Shown here in pieces: positions 50,864-59,686 of a stretch of 64,000 nucleotides of DNA; the stretch's first letter is position 1; every line of letters begins with the position of its first letter. The translations under genes and the position numbers were made by a program. The notes beneath the pieces are model-generated. The model was not told where the DNA came from and ran no database searches. It saw only the letters and a list, made by a program, of their open reading frames with translations. The DNA is from Acidobacteriota bacterium (GTDB taxonomy: Bacteria; Acidobacteriota; Terriglobia; Acidiferrales; UBA7541): the NCBI GenBank assembly GCA_003223325.1, contig QHYS01000166.1, positions 1-64,000 of the forward strand, read 5' to 3'.

Positions 50864-51916
50864 ATGCGTCGCATTACCTTCGCAATTTTCGCGGCCGCAA
50901 TATTGTGTTGTGTACACCTCCATGCGCAGCAGCCGCAGCAGCCGCAGCAGCCGTCTCCGCCTTCAGCTCCCCCCGAACCTCCCTTAACCTCCGGGCAATC
51001 CATTCGCCAAAATGTAAACCTCGTGGATGTTTTGTTTACCGTCCTCAACAGGCAGAACAAGATCGTGGCCGATCTAAACCGCGACAATTTTCGGGTCTTC
51101 GATGATGACGCGGAGCAACAAGTGCGCTTCTTCAACCGGCAGACGGACATGCCTTTGCGGGTAGGCTTGTTGCTCGATACTTCTAATAGCATCCGCGACC
51201 GGCTTAAGTTTGAGCAGCAGGCGGCAATCGATTTCCTTTATAACGTGATCCGGCGTGATAAGGATCAAGCTTTCCTCATGACCGTGGACGATGAGCCAGA
51301 AATGGTTCAGGGATTTACGGGTGACCTCGACACGCTGCGCGAGATCATCCTGAAGCAGCGCGCCGGAGGCGGGACGGCGCTTTATGATGCGATCTACCAG
51401 GCTTGCCAGCAACTGCTCAAGCTCCCCCCTTCGGTCGGCAATCCCGATCGGGATCTGCGTCCCGTGCTGGTCGTTATCAGCGATGGCGACGATAACTTGA
51501 GCCGCCACTCACGCGGAGAGGCGCTGGAGATCGCGCAGCGGGCCGGCATCGTTATTTACACCATCAGCACGAGCACGAATTGGATCGTTACCGACCAGGA
51601 GGCCGGGCGAGGCGATCTCTCCAACCGGAAATATATGAAAGACGAAGGGGACAAGGTTCTGCAACAGTTTTCCGATGAAAGCGGTGGCCGCGCCTTCTTC
51701 CCGTACCACGTCGACGATCTGGCCCAGTCATTTGCCTATATCGGAGATGAACTGCGCAGCCAGTATTCGCTCGCTTACGTGCCAATCCGCACGGGTGACG
51801 GCAAGTTCCACAGAATTCGCATTGAGGTGAACACGAAAGGCCTTCAGGTGCGCGCGCGCAAGGGTTACTACGCTATCCCTGCTGAAGGGGCAGCATCCTC
51901 CGCTTCGGCCCGCTGA
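50864..51916 (+). CDS. Secreted VWFA-domain protein (acidobacterial type), MIDAS intact
   Basis: 350 residues. A signal peptide leads to a Gln-Pro repeat (AQQPQQPQQPSPPSAPPEPP). NVNLVDVLFTVLNRQNKIVA, DLNRDNFRVFDDDAEQQVRF is the small N-terminal domain typical of this family. The VWA fold has the full MIDAS: DTSNS in RVGLLLDTSNSIRDRLK (about 105), Thr in GGGTALYDAIYQAC and Asp in VISDGDDNLSRHSR. The C-terminus (LRSQYSLAYVPIRTGDGKFH, RARKGYYAIP) is the family end. Probably periplasmic, with metal-dependent protein binding; partner unknown. First of three in a row. Confidence 0.9.
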   Translation: MRRITFAIFAAAILCCVHLHAQQPQQPQQPSPPSAPPEPPLTSGQSIRQNVNLVDVLFTVLNRQNKIVADLNRDNFRVFDDDAEQQVRFFNRQTDMPLRVGLLLDTSNSIRDRLKFEQQAAIDFLYNVIRRDKDQAFLMTVDDEPEMVQGFTGDLDTLREIILKQRAGGGTALYDAIYQACQQLLKLPPSVGNPDRDLRPVLVVISDGDDNLSRHSRGEALEIAQRAGIVIYTISTSTNWIVTDQEAGRGDLSNRKYMKDEGDKVLQQFSDESGGRAFFPYHVDDLAQSFAYIGDELRSQYSLAYVPIRTGDGKFHRIRIEVNTKGLQVRARKGYYAIPAEGAASSASAR

Positions 51917-51924
51917 ATCAAGTC

Positions 51925-52887
51925 TTAATTTTTCGAGGCATAGTAGCCGCGGCGGGTGAGGACGTCCAGATCTTTGCGCATCGTATCTACCTTGATCTTA
52001 CGGTAGCCTCCATCCCGCGCCGTGTTGGTCGAATAGTAGCCGAGGGTATACTGGCTGCGTAGCTCTTCGCTGATCTGATCGAAAGCTTCTTCCAACTTCT
52101 TCTCATTCCGGACGACGATCGTGCGGCCGCCGGTTTCGTCCGTCAGTTTCTTGGCGACACTCTCATTCCCGCCGCCGAAGTGAGGATCGGCGATGAGCAG
52201 GATGTGCACCACGGTATCGGTGCGCTGTGCAGCCTCGATGGCGTCCTGAAGCTTTAGGGTACTGCCTTCGTCCTGGGCGTCGGTGAGGATTACCAGCGCC
52301 TTGCGGCCGGCTTCTTCCGCAAGTCTGTCGTGACACGCGGCGTAGACCGCATCGTAGAAGACGGTTCCGGGAATCTGTTGTGCAAGAGGCCCCTGCGAGC
52401 TGGGCGCATTGATACGCGCGCGATTAATGGCGCGATCAAGTCTGCTTTGATCGTCGGTAAGATCGGCCAGCAGGTCTGAATCCGTGTCAAAGCTGACCAC
52501 CATGGCGAGATCGCCCTTGCGCAGCACGCGGGAGAGGAAGCGGACTGCGGCTTCCTGCTCGGCGCCGAGGGTATTTTGCTCGCTGCCGCTGGTGTCGATC
52601 AAAAGGCCGAGAGTGATCGGCAGGTTCGATTCACGCGAAAAAAAGGAGATCTTCTGCTCGGTACTGTCTTCGGTGATTTTGAAATCGTTCTGCTCCAGGT
52701 GGGAAATGATCTGCTTGGTTTTCTTGTCGCGCACCGTAGCGAACAGGTTGACGAGATTGACCTGCACGCGAATGCCCTGCTGCGAGCCTTCCGAATTCTG
52801 GCTTCCCCGGAGGGAGGACCCGGAGAAGAGCAGCAGAACACCCAGTGCTCCGGTGAAAAGTTTGAGGCTGAGACGTTCCGCCCTCAT
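51925..52887 (-). CDS. Secreted VWFA-domain protein (acidobacterial type), MIDAS intact
   Basis: 320 residues from the ATG at 52887 (GGAG eight bases before it). Signal: KLFTGALGVLLLFSGSSLRG. The N-terminal domain is RVQVNLVNLFATVRDKKTKQ, HLEQNDFKITEDSTEQKISF. The MIDAS is DTSGS in TLGLLIDTSGSEQNTLGAEQ, Thr in GTVFYDAVYAACHD and Asp in LVILTDAQDEGS. The end is LRSQYTLGYYSTNTARDGGY, LTRRGYYASKN. It is convergent with the first copy (eight bases between stops) and divergent from the third. Confidence 0.9.
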   Translation of the reverse strand: MRAERLSLKLFTGALGVLLLFSGSSLRGSQNSEGSQQGIRVQVNLVNLFATVRDKKTKQIISHLEQNDFKITEDSTEQKISFFSRESNLPITLGLLIDTSGSEQNTLGAEQEAAVRFLSRVLRKGDLAMVVSFDTDSDLLADLTDDQSRLDRAINRARINAPSSQGPLAQQIPGTVFYDAVYAACHDRLAEEAGRKALVILTDAQDEGSTLKLQDAIEAAQRTDTVVHILLIADPHFGGGNESVAKKLTDETGGRTIVVRNEKKLEEAFDQISEELRSQYTLGYYSTNTARDGGYRKIKVDTMRKDLDVLTRRGYYASKN

Positions 52888-52938
52888 CGTATAATCTCCA
52901 TTAGATGTGATGTTCCCCTTACGATGCGCCATCGCCCT

Positions 52939-54057
52939 ATGAAGGATGCGCGCCAGATTTCGTCCTCGTTTCGAAGACTGAGATCACCTTGGAATGGTCG
53001 GTCCGTGGGTCTTTCGCGTCAGCTCGCTGTGCGGGCGTTGCTCTTCGGTCTCGCCATTTTGCCTGGGAAAGCCGCGCAAACTAGCCCTTCCCCGATCCCG
53101 CAACAGCCTCAGGTGCAAGAACAACCGTATGACCCGCGCGCTAAGATTCGCTCGACCGTTGAACTGGTTGTCGCCCCGGTGACGGTAAAAGACTCAAAGG
53201 GCAATCTTGTCGACGATATTCGCAAAGATGAGTTCCGTATTTTCGAAGATGGCGTGGAACAACAGCTCTCACTGTTTTCGGCTGACGCCTTCCCGCTTTC
53301 CGCCGTGGTCCTGCTGGACGACGACCTGAAGCCCAAGGCCGCCGGGGAATTGCAGAAGAGCCTTCTCGCCATCGCCGGCGCCTTCAGCGAATCCGACGAA
53401 GTGGCATTGGCCAGATTTGCGTCGTTCTTTACACCCGTTATGGAGTTTACCCCAGACAATGATCGCTTAATGGCTGAACTCAAACGGCTCTTTTCAGGCG
53501 ACGAGTCCTTTCCCGATCCGGAATCGACCGCACCTCACCCTAAGGCCGGCGACCAGCCCATTCCCGGTGCGCCCACTGGCCCGCAGCAATCGGTGGCCGA
53601 CAAGACTACCAAGCACGTTGATGACGCCATCCACGCGGCGGCCGAAGCTTTGCGCGGGCGCGATCGCGAACGGCGCAAGGTAATCATCCTAGTTTCCGAC
53701 GGGGTGGATGCCAGGACCAACACCTATACCTACGATCAGACCTTGGCGCTGCTGCTCTCCTCCGATGTATCCGTCTACGCCATCGGCACCGAGGCTGCAC
53801 TGTTGCGTCGCGGCGCCAGTCCCCTTTCCCGTTACGCGCGCGCGACCGGGGGCGACACCTATTTCGTCAATAACGTGCCGGCCCTTTCGCGTGCTTACGC
53901 TCGGGTGGCCGAAGAAGCGCGCCACCAATACACGCTCGCCTATGTGCCCGCAGGCACCGATCGCACCCGAAATTATCACTCCATCGAGGTGCGCGTGCGG
54001 CGGCCCGGGCTCGAGGTGCTTTCACGCGACGGATACTACCTCGTTCGACTGCCCTGA
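52939..54057 (+). CDS. Secreted VWFA-domain protein with degenerate MIDAS
   Basis: 372 residues from the ATG at 52939; 52924 and a GTG at 53005 are alternatives, and the last would give the most ordinary signal peptide (LSRQLAVRALLFGLAILPGK). The family domain is STVELVVAPVTVKDSKGNLV, DDIRKDEFRIFEDGVEQQLS. The first MIDAS motif is changed: VVLLDDDLKPKAAGE replaces DxSxS, while SDGVDARTNTYTYD keeps the later Asp. An inserted loop (SFPDPESTAPHPKAGDQPIP) separates the halves. The end is ARHQYTLAYVPAGTDRTRNY and LSRDGYYLVRLP. Metal binding as in the other two is doubtful. Confidence 0.88.
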   Translation: MKDARQISSSFRRLRSPWNGRSVGLSRQLAVRALLFGLAILPGKAAQTSPSPIPQQPQVQEQPYDPRAKIRSTVELVVAPVTVKDSKGNLVDDIRKDEFRIFEDGVEQQLSLFSADAFPLSAVVLLDDDLKPKAAGELQKSLLAIAGAFSESDEVALARFASFFTPVMEFTPDNDRLMAELKRLFSGDESFPDPESTAPHPKAGDQPIPGAPTGPQQSVADKTTKHVDDAIHAAAEALRGRDRERRKVIILVSDGVDARTNTYTYDQTLALLLSSDVSVYAIGTEAALLRRGASPLSRYARATGGDTYFVNNVPALSRAYARVAEEARHQYTLAYVPAGTDRTRNYHSIEVRVRRPGLEVLSRDGYYLVRLP

Positions 54058-54084
54058 GGTCGGTACCGCGTGCAGAAGTTTCGC

Positions 54085-54113
54085 TTGACATCAAAAGCTG
54101 CGGACCGTATAGA
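54085..54113 (+). promoter_or_regulatory. Consensus sigma70-type promoter
   Basis: TTGACA at 54085-54090 and TATAGA at 54108-54113 are separated by exactly 17 bases, five of six matches in the -10 and all six in the -35. Transcription would start near 54120, in a gap with no protein gene downstream on this strand. Confidence 0.75.
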
Positions 54114-54119
54114 AAGAAT

Positions 54120-54280
54120 TGCGGCGCATTCTCGCGTGACGCGAAAATGCGCACAGATGCCCGAGGGGAGAAGCCTCTCGACGAGAGGCAATGCGCGGCA
54201 AGGCGGAAGAGATGGCCCGAGTTGACTTTCTCTTCCTGTTACTTCGAAGCGGGACGCGACGGGGCGTCCCGCTTTTTTTG
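54120..54280 (+). ncRNA. Candidate small RNA, about 160 nt, unknown family
   Basis: Follows the promoter and ends at a strong terminator. Three further hairpins with perfect or near-perfect stems are seen. The first is 54124-54152: GCGCATT/AATGCGC with inner TCGCG/CGCGA and loop TGA. The second is 54173-54189: GCCTCTC/GAGAGGC, loop GAC. The third is 54205-54236: GGAAGAGA/TCTCTTCC with a 16-base loop. No frame of useful length is present. The promoter, stems and terminator together make a stand-alone RNA gene likely. It is not a tRNA, and I could not match it to 6S, SRP or tmRNA. Confidence 0.6.
54248..54279 (+). terminator. Intrinsic terminator of the candidate small RNA
   Basis: AGCGGGACGC (54248-54257) pairs with GCGTCCCGCT (54264-54273) over a six-base loop, followed by seven T. 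It could also end transcription from the third VWFA gene; it lies 13 bases before the convergent helicase stop. Confidence 0.85.
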
Positions 54281-54291
54281 CATACCAGCCC

Positions 54292-57200
54292 CTAATCGCG
54301 CTTGAGGGATGAGTGGACGGCTCCGCGTTCTGCATCATCGTCCGCCTGACGTCGCGCCGGCCGGGATTCTTGGGTAGGACACAGAGAGCGGAATTCGCAG
54401 TTTTTGCAAATGAATCCTGGGCGGGCGGGAAACTCTCGCGCACGAATGTCTGCAGCCACTTCCTGGATCGTGCCGCGCACTTCCTGCAACTGCTTTTCCT
54501 CGCGTGAAGCGGAGACGCACTGGTTGTTTTGCAGGTTGTAATAGATCAGTCGGGCCGGCGTCACATCGAGCATCTCACGCGCCGCCAGGGCATAGATGCT
54601 CAATTGCAGGTCTTTTTGGGCGCGTGTCTCTGACTTTGGCTTCCCCGTCTTGTAATCGATAATTTCCACTTCTCCGGGAGCGACGCGGTTGATCTGGTCC
54701 ATCCGTCCGATTAACTCCACGCCATTGTCGCATTCGATCGCGAAGCGCTTTTCTTGCGCAAGGACGTGGGCCGGCGCGGCGAGGTTGCTGGCATAAAACG
54801 CCCGTAATTGCTCGATGCCGTCGCTCAGGTAAAGCTCTTCCTGGTGGCGATCTTCGAAACCGGCGGAAGTCCACTCACGCCGGAAGGTCATCACCACTTC
54901 CTCGAAGCTGAGCCGCAGGCCCTTGCGCAACGCCGCGATAAATTGGCGAATCGTTGTGTGGATCACGTTGCCGAAAGTAGTTGCCGCGCTCGGGCCGCTC
55001 CTTATGCCCCAGACGTGGCTAAAGAGATATTTCTGCGGGCACTTCTGGTAGGTCTCGATCGCTGAGGCGCTCAACTGCAAGGGTTCGAAAACTGGCGGAC
55101 GGTAGCGCTCCGCCCAGCGAGCGATACGCGAATAAACCCGGGCACGATTGCGAACTTCTGGAAAGAGCGGCAGGTCGGCAGCCGCCGGGACACCTCGCGC
55201 CGTTGTCGAATGCAGAACAGGCGCAGCCTGTTCCACGTTGTGCTTCGCAACATGAGGAGCGCTCAGGATATCTTCGAGGAAGACTGAGGGCCGGGAGTGC
55301 TTATGCACAACCGTTGTCAGCGTGAGTCGTTCGCGGGCTCGTGTGATGGCCACGTAGAATAAGCGCCGCTCCTCCTGAATATGGAAATCGCCGCGGGGCA
55401 ATTCTTCCTTCATGAGCGCTTCAGGAAACTCGAGCACGGCGGCCCTCGGCGCCATCGGAAATCCGCGGTGCGTCAGCCGCAAAACAAACACATGGTCGAA
55501 TTCCAGCCCTTTCGCTGCGTGCACCGTCATCAGTTGAACAGCATCGGCGGATTCCTGTTCCAGATTAATTTGGCCCCCAGCCTGTGCGAAGTAATCCAGA
55601 TATTCAACGAACTCCGACAGTTGGGACGTTTCGCTCTTGGACTGCCATTCGCGAATAAATTGCGCAAGCCGCCGGAGGTAGGGTTGGTCGGTGGACCGAA
55701 TACTGAGTGCGAGCTCCAGCCATTTTGCCAGCGCCTCATACAGATCAGCCGCATTCATGCTACCGCTTCGCACACGCAGTTCGGTCAAGCCGGCGATGAG
55801 ATCGTTTGTGGCGGGCGAACGGCCGCTGAAGGGCAGTTCCGCTTGCGGTGATTGAAGCGCATCCCAGAGCGAACTCCTGAATTTGGCGGCCCGCTCGCAA
55901 AGCCGCACCAAGTCCGCGGGCGCGAGTCCCCATGCCGGCGCGGCCAGCACGCGAGCGCAAGCAATGTTGTCCGCCGGATGCACGATCAGTCGCAGATAGG
56001 CCAGCAGATCGCGTACCAGCGGGTGATCGAGAATCGAAAGATTGCGAATCACGAAGGGGACGCCGCGTTCTTCGAGCGCGCTAACCAGTTCCGCGCGGTG
56101 TCCATGAATGCGATAGAGAGCGGCGAACTTCCGCCAGTTCAGGCCAGCCCCGTGCAGGCCCTCGATTTCGGCGGCAATCCAGCGCGCTTCATCCTGCGCG
56201 GATGCAAATTCCACAATACGAACTTTCTCGCCCTCGCGTTTGTGCGGCAGCAGTTCGTTCTTCGGTACGAGAGGCGAGTGATCGATGAAGGCGACTACCT
56301 GGGCGGCGGTGCGGAGGATGCGCGCCGTGGACCGGTAGTTATCGACCAGGGGCTGCACGAACCGCGAGGCGCCGGCACTGTCACCGCGAGGAACATAGGC
56401 GAAGCGCTCCAGGAAAATTGTAAAGCTGCCGAACGACGCGCCGCGAAAGCGGTATATCGCCTGCGCGTTATCGCCAACGGCGACTACATTGCGATGATCC
56501 CCCGTGAGTTCCCAGAGCAGCTCGATTTGGGCGATGTTCGTGTCCTGGAATTCGTCCACCAGGATGTAGTGATAACGCGCGCGAAGCGCGGCAGCAAAAA
56601 TCGGATCCCTACGCAATAAATGGACGGCGTCGAGCAGTTGCATGCCAAATGTAAGAAGGTTGCGTTCGCGAAGCAGGCGGTCGCTGGTTCGATAGGCTCG
56701 GGCGATCTCCCGCTGTTCGGCAATTCTCTCCTCGCGCGCGCTCTGTTTGTCCTCGGCAAGGCTGGGTTTCTCGCGCGCGTAGCTTTCGGCCAATGATTCG
56801 ATATAGCGCTCGTAATCATCCGGCGTAACCAATTCATCCTGGCAGCGCGAGAAAAATTTCACGAAATCGCCAAGGAATTGGCCCGGCTCCGCCAGCCGGC
56901 GATAGCGCTCCAGCGCCAGAACGGCAAGATTCCGGCGCAAGAGAATCCAATGATCGACAGCGTCTAGCGTTTGCAGCTTGGGATTGCGCTCGAGAAGCAG
57001 CGCGTTGCAGAACGCGTGAAACGTCCCCACGAAAACGGCGTGGCCGCGCTCGCCGGCGGCGCGAATCACGCGATTCTTCATCTCGCCCGCGGCCCTGTCT
57101 GTGAAGGTCAGCGCGAGAATGGATTCGCCCGAAAGCTCAGGATTGGACTCCAGCAGATACCGGATTCGCTCGGTGATAACACGGGTTTTGCCGGTGCCCG

Positions 57201-57315
57201 CGCCCGCGACGACCAGCAGCGGTCCTTCGCCGTGACGCACGGCGGCGCGTTGTCGGGGATTGAGTTCGTCTCCAAATTTCGCTGCCGGTGCCGTCAGCTC
57301 GAAAAGATTCCCCAC
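54292..57315 (-). CDS. UvrD/PcrA-type helicase fused to a PD-(D/E)XK Fe-S nuclease
   Basis: 1007 residues. The superfamily 1 helicase has Walker A (VVAGAGTGKTRVITERIRYL, about 37-44), SILALTFTDRAAGEMKNRVI, DEFQDTN (Walker B), VAVGDNAQAIYRFRGASFGS, QPLVDNYRST, MTVHAAKGLEFDHVFVL and VAITRARERLTL. The C-terminal 250 residues are a RecB/AddB-like nuclease: SASAIETYQKCPQKYLF, LIGRMDQINRV, EIIDYKTGKP (Asp-x-Lys active site), and a Cys cluster FICKNCEFRSLC. With the Cys of YQKCPQ it gives the four-Cys iron-sulfur staple of AddB and Cas4. It probably acts on DNA ends in repair. A single-chain form of the AddAB idea; no AddB partner is present. Confidence 0.9.
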   Translation of the reverse strand: MGNLFELTAPAAKFGDELNPRQRAAVRHGEGPLLVVAGAGTGKTRVITERIRYLLESNPELSGESILALTFTDRAAGEMKNRVIRAAGERGHAVFVGTFHAFCNALLLERNPKLQTLDAVDHWILLRRNLAVLALERYRRLAEPGQFLGDFVKFFSRCQDELVTPDDYERYIESLAESYAREKPSLAEDKQSAREERIAEQREIARAYRTSDRLLRERNLLTFGMQLLDAVHLLRRDPIFAAALRARYHYILVDEFQDTNIAQIELLWELTGDHRNVVAVGDNAQAIYRFRGASFGSFTIFLERFAYVPRGDSAGASRFVQPLVDNYRSTARILRTAAQVVAFIDHSPLVPKNELLPHKREGEKVRIVEFASAQDEARWIAAEIEGLHGAGLNWRKFAALYRIHGHRAELVSALEERGVPFVIRNLSILDHPLVRDLLAYLRLIVHPADNIACARVLAAPAWGLAPADLVRLCERAAKFRSSLWDALQSPQAELPFSGRSPATNDLIAGLTELRVRSGSMNAADLYEALAKWLELALSIRSTDQPYLRRLAQFIREWQSKSETSQLSEFVEYLDYFAQAGGQINLEQESADAVQLMTVHAAKGLEFDHVFVLRLTHRGFPMAPRAAVLEFPEALMKEELPRGDFHIQEERRLFYVAITRARERLTLTTVVHKHSRPSVFLEDILSAPHVAKHNVEQAAPVLHSTTARGVPAAADLPLFPEVRNRARVYSRIARWAERYRPPVFEPLQLSASAIETYQKCPQKYLFSHVWGIRSGPSAATTFGNVIHTTIRQFIAALRKGLRLSFEEVVMTFRREWTSAGFEDRHQEELYLSDGIEQLRAFYASNLAAPAHVLAQEKRFAIECDNGVELIGRMDQINRVAPGEVEIIDYKTGKPKSETRAQKDLQLSIYALAAREMLDVTPARLIYYNLQNNQCVSASREEKQLQEVRGTIQEVAADIRAREFPARPGFICKNCEFRSLCPTQESRPARRQADDDAERGAVHSSLKRD

Positions 57316-57447
57316 GCGGCCATCCTAGCTGATTTATGCCCAGTGCGCACGAGACCGCGGAGCCAAAATTGACCCCGTTGCGGACCGCGCTATACTGGAC
57401 CGTGAGAGCCACCCGAGTGGACGCGGGAACCCGCTAGGAGTCGCGTT

Positions 57448-58644
57448 ATGCAACAGCCAAACCTCCGCCAGCCCGTGATCTTGAGTGCCGTACGTACTGC
57501 TGTCGGCAAATTTCAAGGTGCGCTCTCGTCGTTTTCGGCCACGGAACTTGGCGCCCGAGTTGTTGCTGAAGTCGCGCACCGCGCAGGCATTGAGCCGGAC
57601 GCAGTGGACGAAGTCATCATGGGCAACGTCGTGCAGGCGGGACTGGGCCAGAATCCGGCGCGGCAGGCGGCACTGCGCGGAGGGCTGCATCCGCGTGTCG
57701 CCGCCATGACCATCAACAAAGTCTGTGGCTCGGGACTCAAGGCAGTCGCGCTCGCTGCACAGAACGTGATGCTTGGCGAAAGCGACGTCATCGTCGCTGG
57801 CGGAATGGAATCGATGTCCAATTGCCCCTATTTGCTGCCGGGGGCACGCGGTGGCTATCGCATTGGCGATGGCAAAATCATTGATTCCATGATTCACGAT
57901 GGCCTTTGGGACGTTTACGAAGATTTCCATATGGGCATGACGGCGGAGCTGGTTGCCGAGAAATATAGAATTTCGCGTGAAGAGCAGGACAAGTTTGCTC
58001 TCCAAAGCCATCAGCGAGCCGTGGAGGCGATGAATTCCTGCTTCGTAGAACCTCAAATTCTGCCTATCGACGTACCGCAAAAAAAGGGCGAGCCGATCGT
58101 GTTAAGGCGCGATGAATCGCCGCGCCCCGACTCATCGCTCGAGGCGCTCGCCAAATTGCGGCCCGCATTCAAAAAAGACGGCACAGTCACGGCCGGCAAT
58201 GCACCAGGAACCAATGACGGCGCGGCCGCTGTGGTTGTCACCAGCGATGATACTGCGGCTCGGCTCGGAAAAACGCCGATGGCGCACATTGTGGCCCAAG
58301 CCGTTTCCGGAGTCGAACCGAAGTGGGTGATGATGGCGCCAGTGCAAGCCGTGGAGAAAGTTTTGCGCAAGACGGGATGGGATCGCGATCGCGACGTGGA
58401 CCTTTACGAGCTGAACGAAGCCTTTGCCGTGCAGGCCATTGCCGTGATGCGCGAATTGCGCCTCGATCCGGCCAAGGTCAATGTAAACGGCGGCGCCGTG
58501 GCCATAGGGCATCCCATCGGAGCCTCTGGCGCCCGAATTCTCGTTACCTTGCTTTATGAAATGCAGCGGCGCGGCGTGCATCGAGGAATTGCCGCTCTCT
58601 GCTTGGGTGGAGGCAACGCCGCGGCGCTGGCCGTGGAACGCTAG
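57448..58644 (+). CDS. Acetyl-CoA acetyltransferase (thiolase)
   Basis: 398 residues with AGGAG eight bases before the ATG. Catalytic Cys in [20 protein letters not shown] (about 91), [31 protein letters not shown] with the catalytic His, and the second Cys in [14 protein letters not shown]. It condenses two acetyl-CoA or cleaves acetoacetyl-CoA and longer 3-ketoacyl-CoA; length and motifs suit a biosynthetic or degradative thiolase (atoB/phaA/fadA type). The 3-hydroxyacyl-CoA dehydrogenase follows 85 bases on, so both belong to one fatty-acid or butyrate-type pathway. Confidence 0.94.
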   Translation: MQQPNLRQPVILSAVRTAVGKFQGALSSFSATELGARVVAEVAHRAGIEPDAVDEVIMGNVVQAGLGQNPARQAALRGGLHPRVAAMTINKVCGSGLKAVALAAQNVMLGESDVIVAGGMESMSNCPYLLPGARGGYRIGDGKIIDSMIHDGLWDVYEDFHMGMTAELVAEKYRISREEQDKFALQSHQRAVEAMNSCFVEPQILPIDVPQKKGEPIVLRRDESPRPDSSLEALAKLRPAFKKDGTVTAGNAPGTNDGAAAVVVTSDDTAARLGKTPMAHIVAQAVSGVEPKWVMMAPVQAVEKVLRKTGWDRDRDVDLYELNEAFAVQAIAVMRELRLDPAKVNVNGGAVAIGHPIGASGARILVTLLYEMQRRGVHRGIAALCLGGGNAAALAVER

Positions 58645-58729
58645 TATTCTCCTAATCGCTGCAAGTCGGCTTGATTTTTCCAGACCTTCCGTGATTCTGT
58701 TGAACCTTTACTCCTAGATGGAGTAGCCT

Positions 58730-59596
58730 TTGAATCCTGATGCGGTTCGTACCCTGGCGGTTCTCGGTGCTGGTACGATGGGCAACGGTATCGCCCACGT
58801 CTTCGCGCGCTGCGGCTATCGAGTGATCCTGCGCGACGTTGAGGAGCGCTTTCTCAACCGTGCTCTGGAAACGATCTCGAAGAATCTCGATCGCGAAGTT
58901 CGAAAAGGCAAGATAGCCGAGGGCGAAAAGCCTTCGATTTTGTCCCGCATCGACGCGGCGACAAAAATGGAAGCAATTTCTCCCGCCGATCTTGTGATTG
59001 AAGCACTCCCCGAACAATTCGAGCTCAAGCGCGAGGTCCTGGGCGAGGCGGATCGGTTGTTGCGGCCGGAAACGATTCTCGCCACAAATACTTCTTCCAT
59101 TTCTGTGACTGCGCTTGCAGCGGCCACGCAAAGGCCGGACCGCTTCATCGGTATGCATTTTATGAATCCTGTGCCGGCGATGCCATTGGTGGAAGTGATT
59201 CGCGCATTGCAAACGAGCAACGCGACCTTCGAGACGACGATGAAATTGTGCGAGAAGCTGGAAAAGAAACCCGTAGCCGTCGCGGATTCACCCGGCTTCG
59301 TCTCCAATCGCGTCCTCATGCCGCTCATCAATGAAGCTGCTTTTTGCGTTATGGAAGGCGTCGCCGCCCCTGAAGCGGTGGATTCGGTGGTGAAGCTGGG
59401 GATGAATCATCCCATGGGCCCGCTGGAACTGGCCGATTTCATCGGGTTGGATGTGTGCCTGGATATCATGGAAGTTCTCTTCGAAGGCTTTGGCGATCCG
59501 AAGTTCCGGCCTTGCCCGCTACTGAGGAAGATGGTGGCGGCAGGCTGGCTGGGCAAGAAATCCGGCCGCGGCTTCTATATTTATGCCGGGAAGTGA
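58730..59596 (+). CDS. 3-hydroxybutyryl-CoA (3-hydroxyacyl-CoA) dehydrogenase
   Basis: 288 residues from a TTG start (GGAG nine bases before). NAD-binding AVLGAGTMGNGIAHVFARCG, EALPEQFELKREVLGEADRL, ATNTSSISVTALAAATQRPD, and FIGMHFMNPVPAMPLVEVIR with the catalytic His-Glu pair region. DSPGFVSNRVLMPLINEAAF and LGMNHPMGPLELADFIGLDV follow. It matches PaaH/Hbd, which converts 3-hydroxyacyl-CoA to 3-ketoacyl-CoA with NAD+, the step before the upstream thiolase. Length is standard for the stand-alone enzyme. No enoyl-CoA hydratase domain is fused. Confidence 0.94.
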   Translation: MNPDAVRTLAVLGAGTMGNGIAHVFARCGYRVILRDVEERFLNRALETISKNLDREVRKGKIAEGEKPSILSRIDAATKMEAISPADLVIEALPEQFELKREVLGEADRLLRPETILATNTSSISVTALAAATQRPDRFIGMHFMNPVPAMPLVEVIRALQTSNATFETTMKLCEKLEKKPVAVADSPGFVSNRVLMPLINEAAFCVMEGVAAPEAVDSVVKLGMNHPMGPLELADFIGLDVCLDIMEVLFEGFGDPKFRPCPLLRKMVAAGWLGKKSGRGFYIYAGK

Positions 59597-59640
59597 GCTG
59601 GGATGTCGGTCCTTCAGCGTGCCATCGTGCCCAAGATCGG

Positions 59641-59674
59641 AAAGATGTAAACGTAGCGCCGCGGCCTTTAGCGC
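59641..59674 (+). repeat. Dispersed repeat, copy 2
   Basis: Matches 22951-22984 with four differences over 34 bases, and a minus-strand unit near 37698. Its hairpin plus T tract acts as a terminator here. Confidence 0.6.
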
Positions 59675-59686
59675 GGCATCTTTTTT
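59658..59686 (+). terminator. Terminator hairpin formed by the dispersed repeat
   Basis: GCCGCG (59658-59663) pairs with CGCGGC (59672-59677) around an eight-base loop; ATC and six T follow. It lies 60 bases after the dehydrogenase stop. Confidence 0.6.

Noticed and set aside
54120-54280. Identification of the candidate RNA as 6S or SRP RNA
   Set aside because: There is no long closing stem with a central bubble as in 6S and no GNAR-type tetraloop helix of SRP RNA.
55852-56619. Plus-strand frame of 255 residues within the helicase gene
   Set aside because: Antisense shadow of the helicase motifs; no ribosome-binding site.
57334-58080. Minus-strand frame of 248 residues opposite the thiolase start
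   Set aside because: Antisense of a certain gene; His/Asn-rich and without family resemblance.
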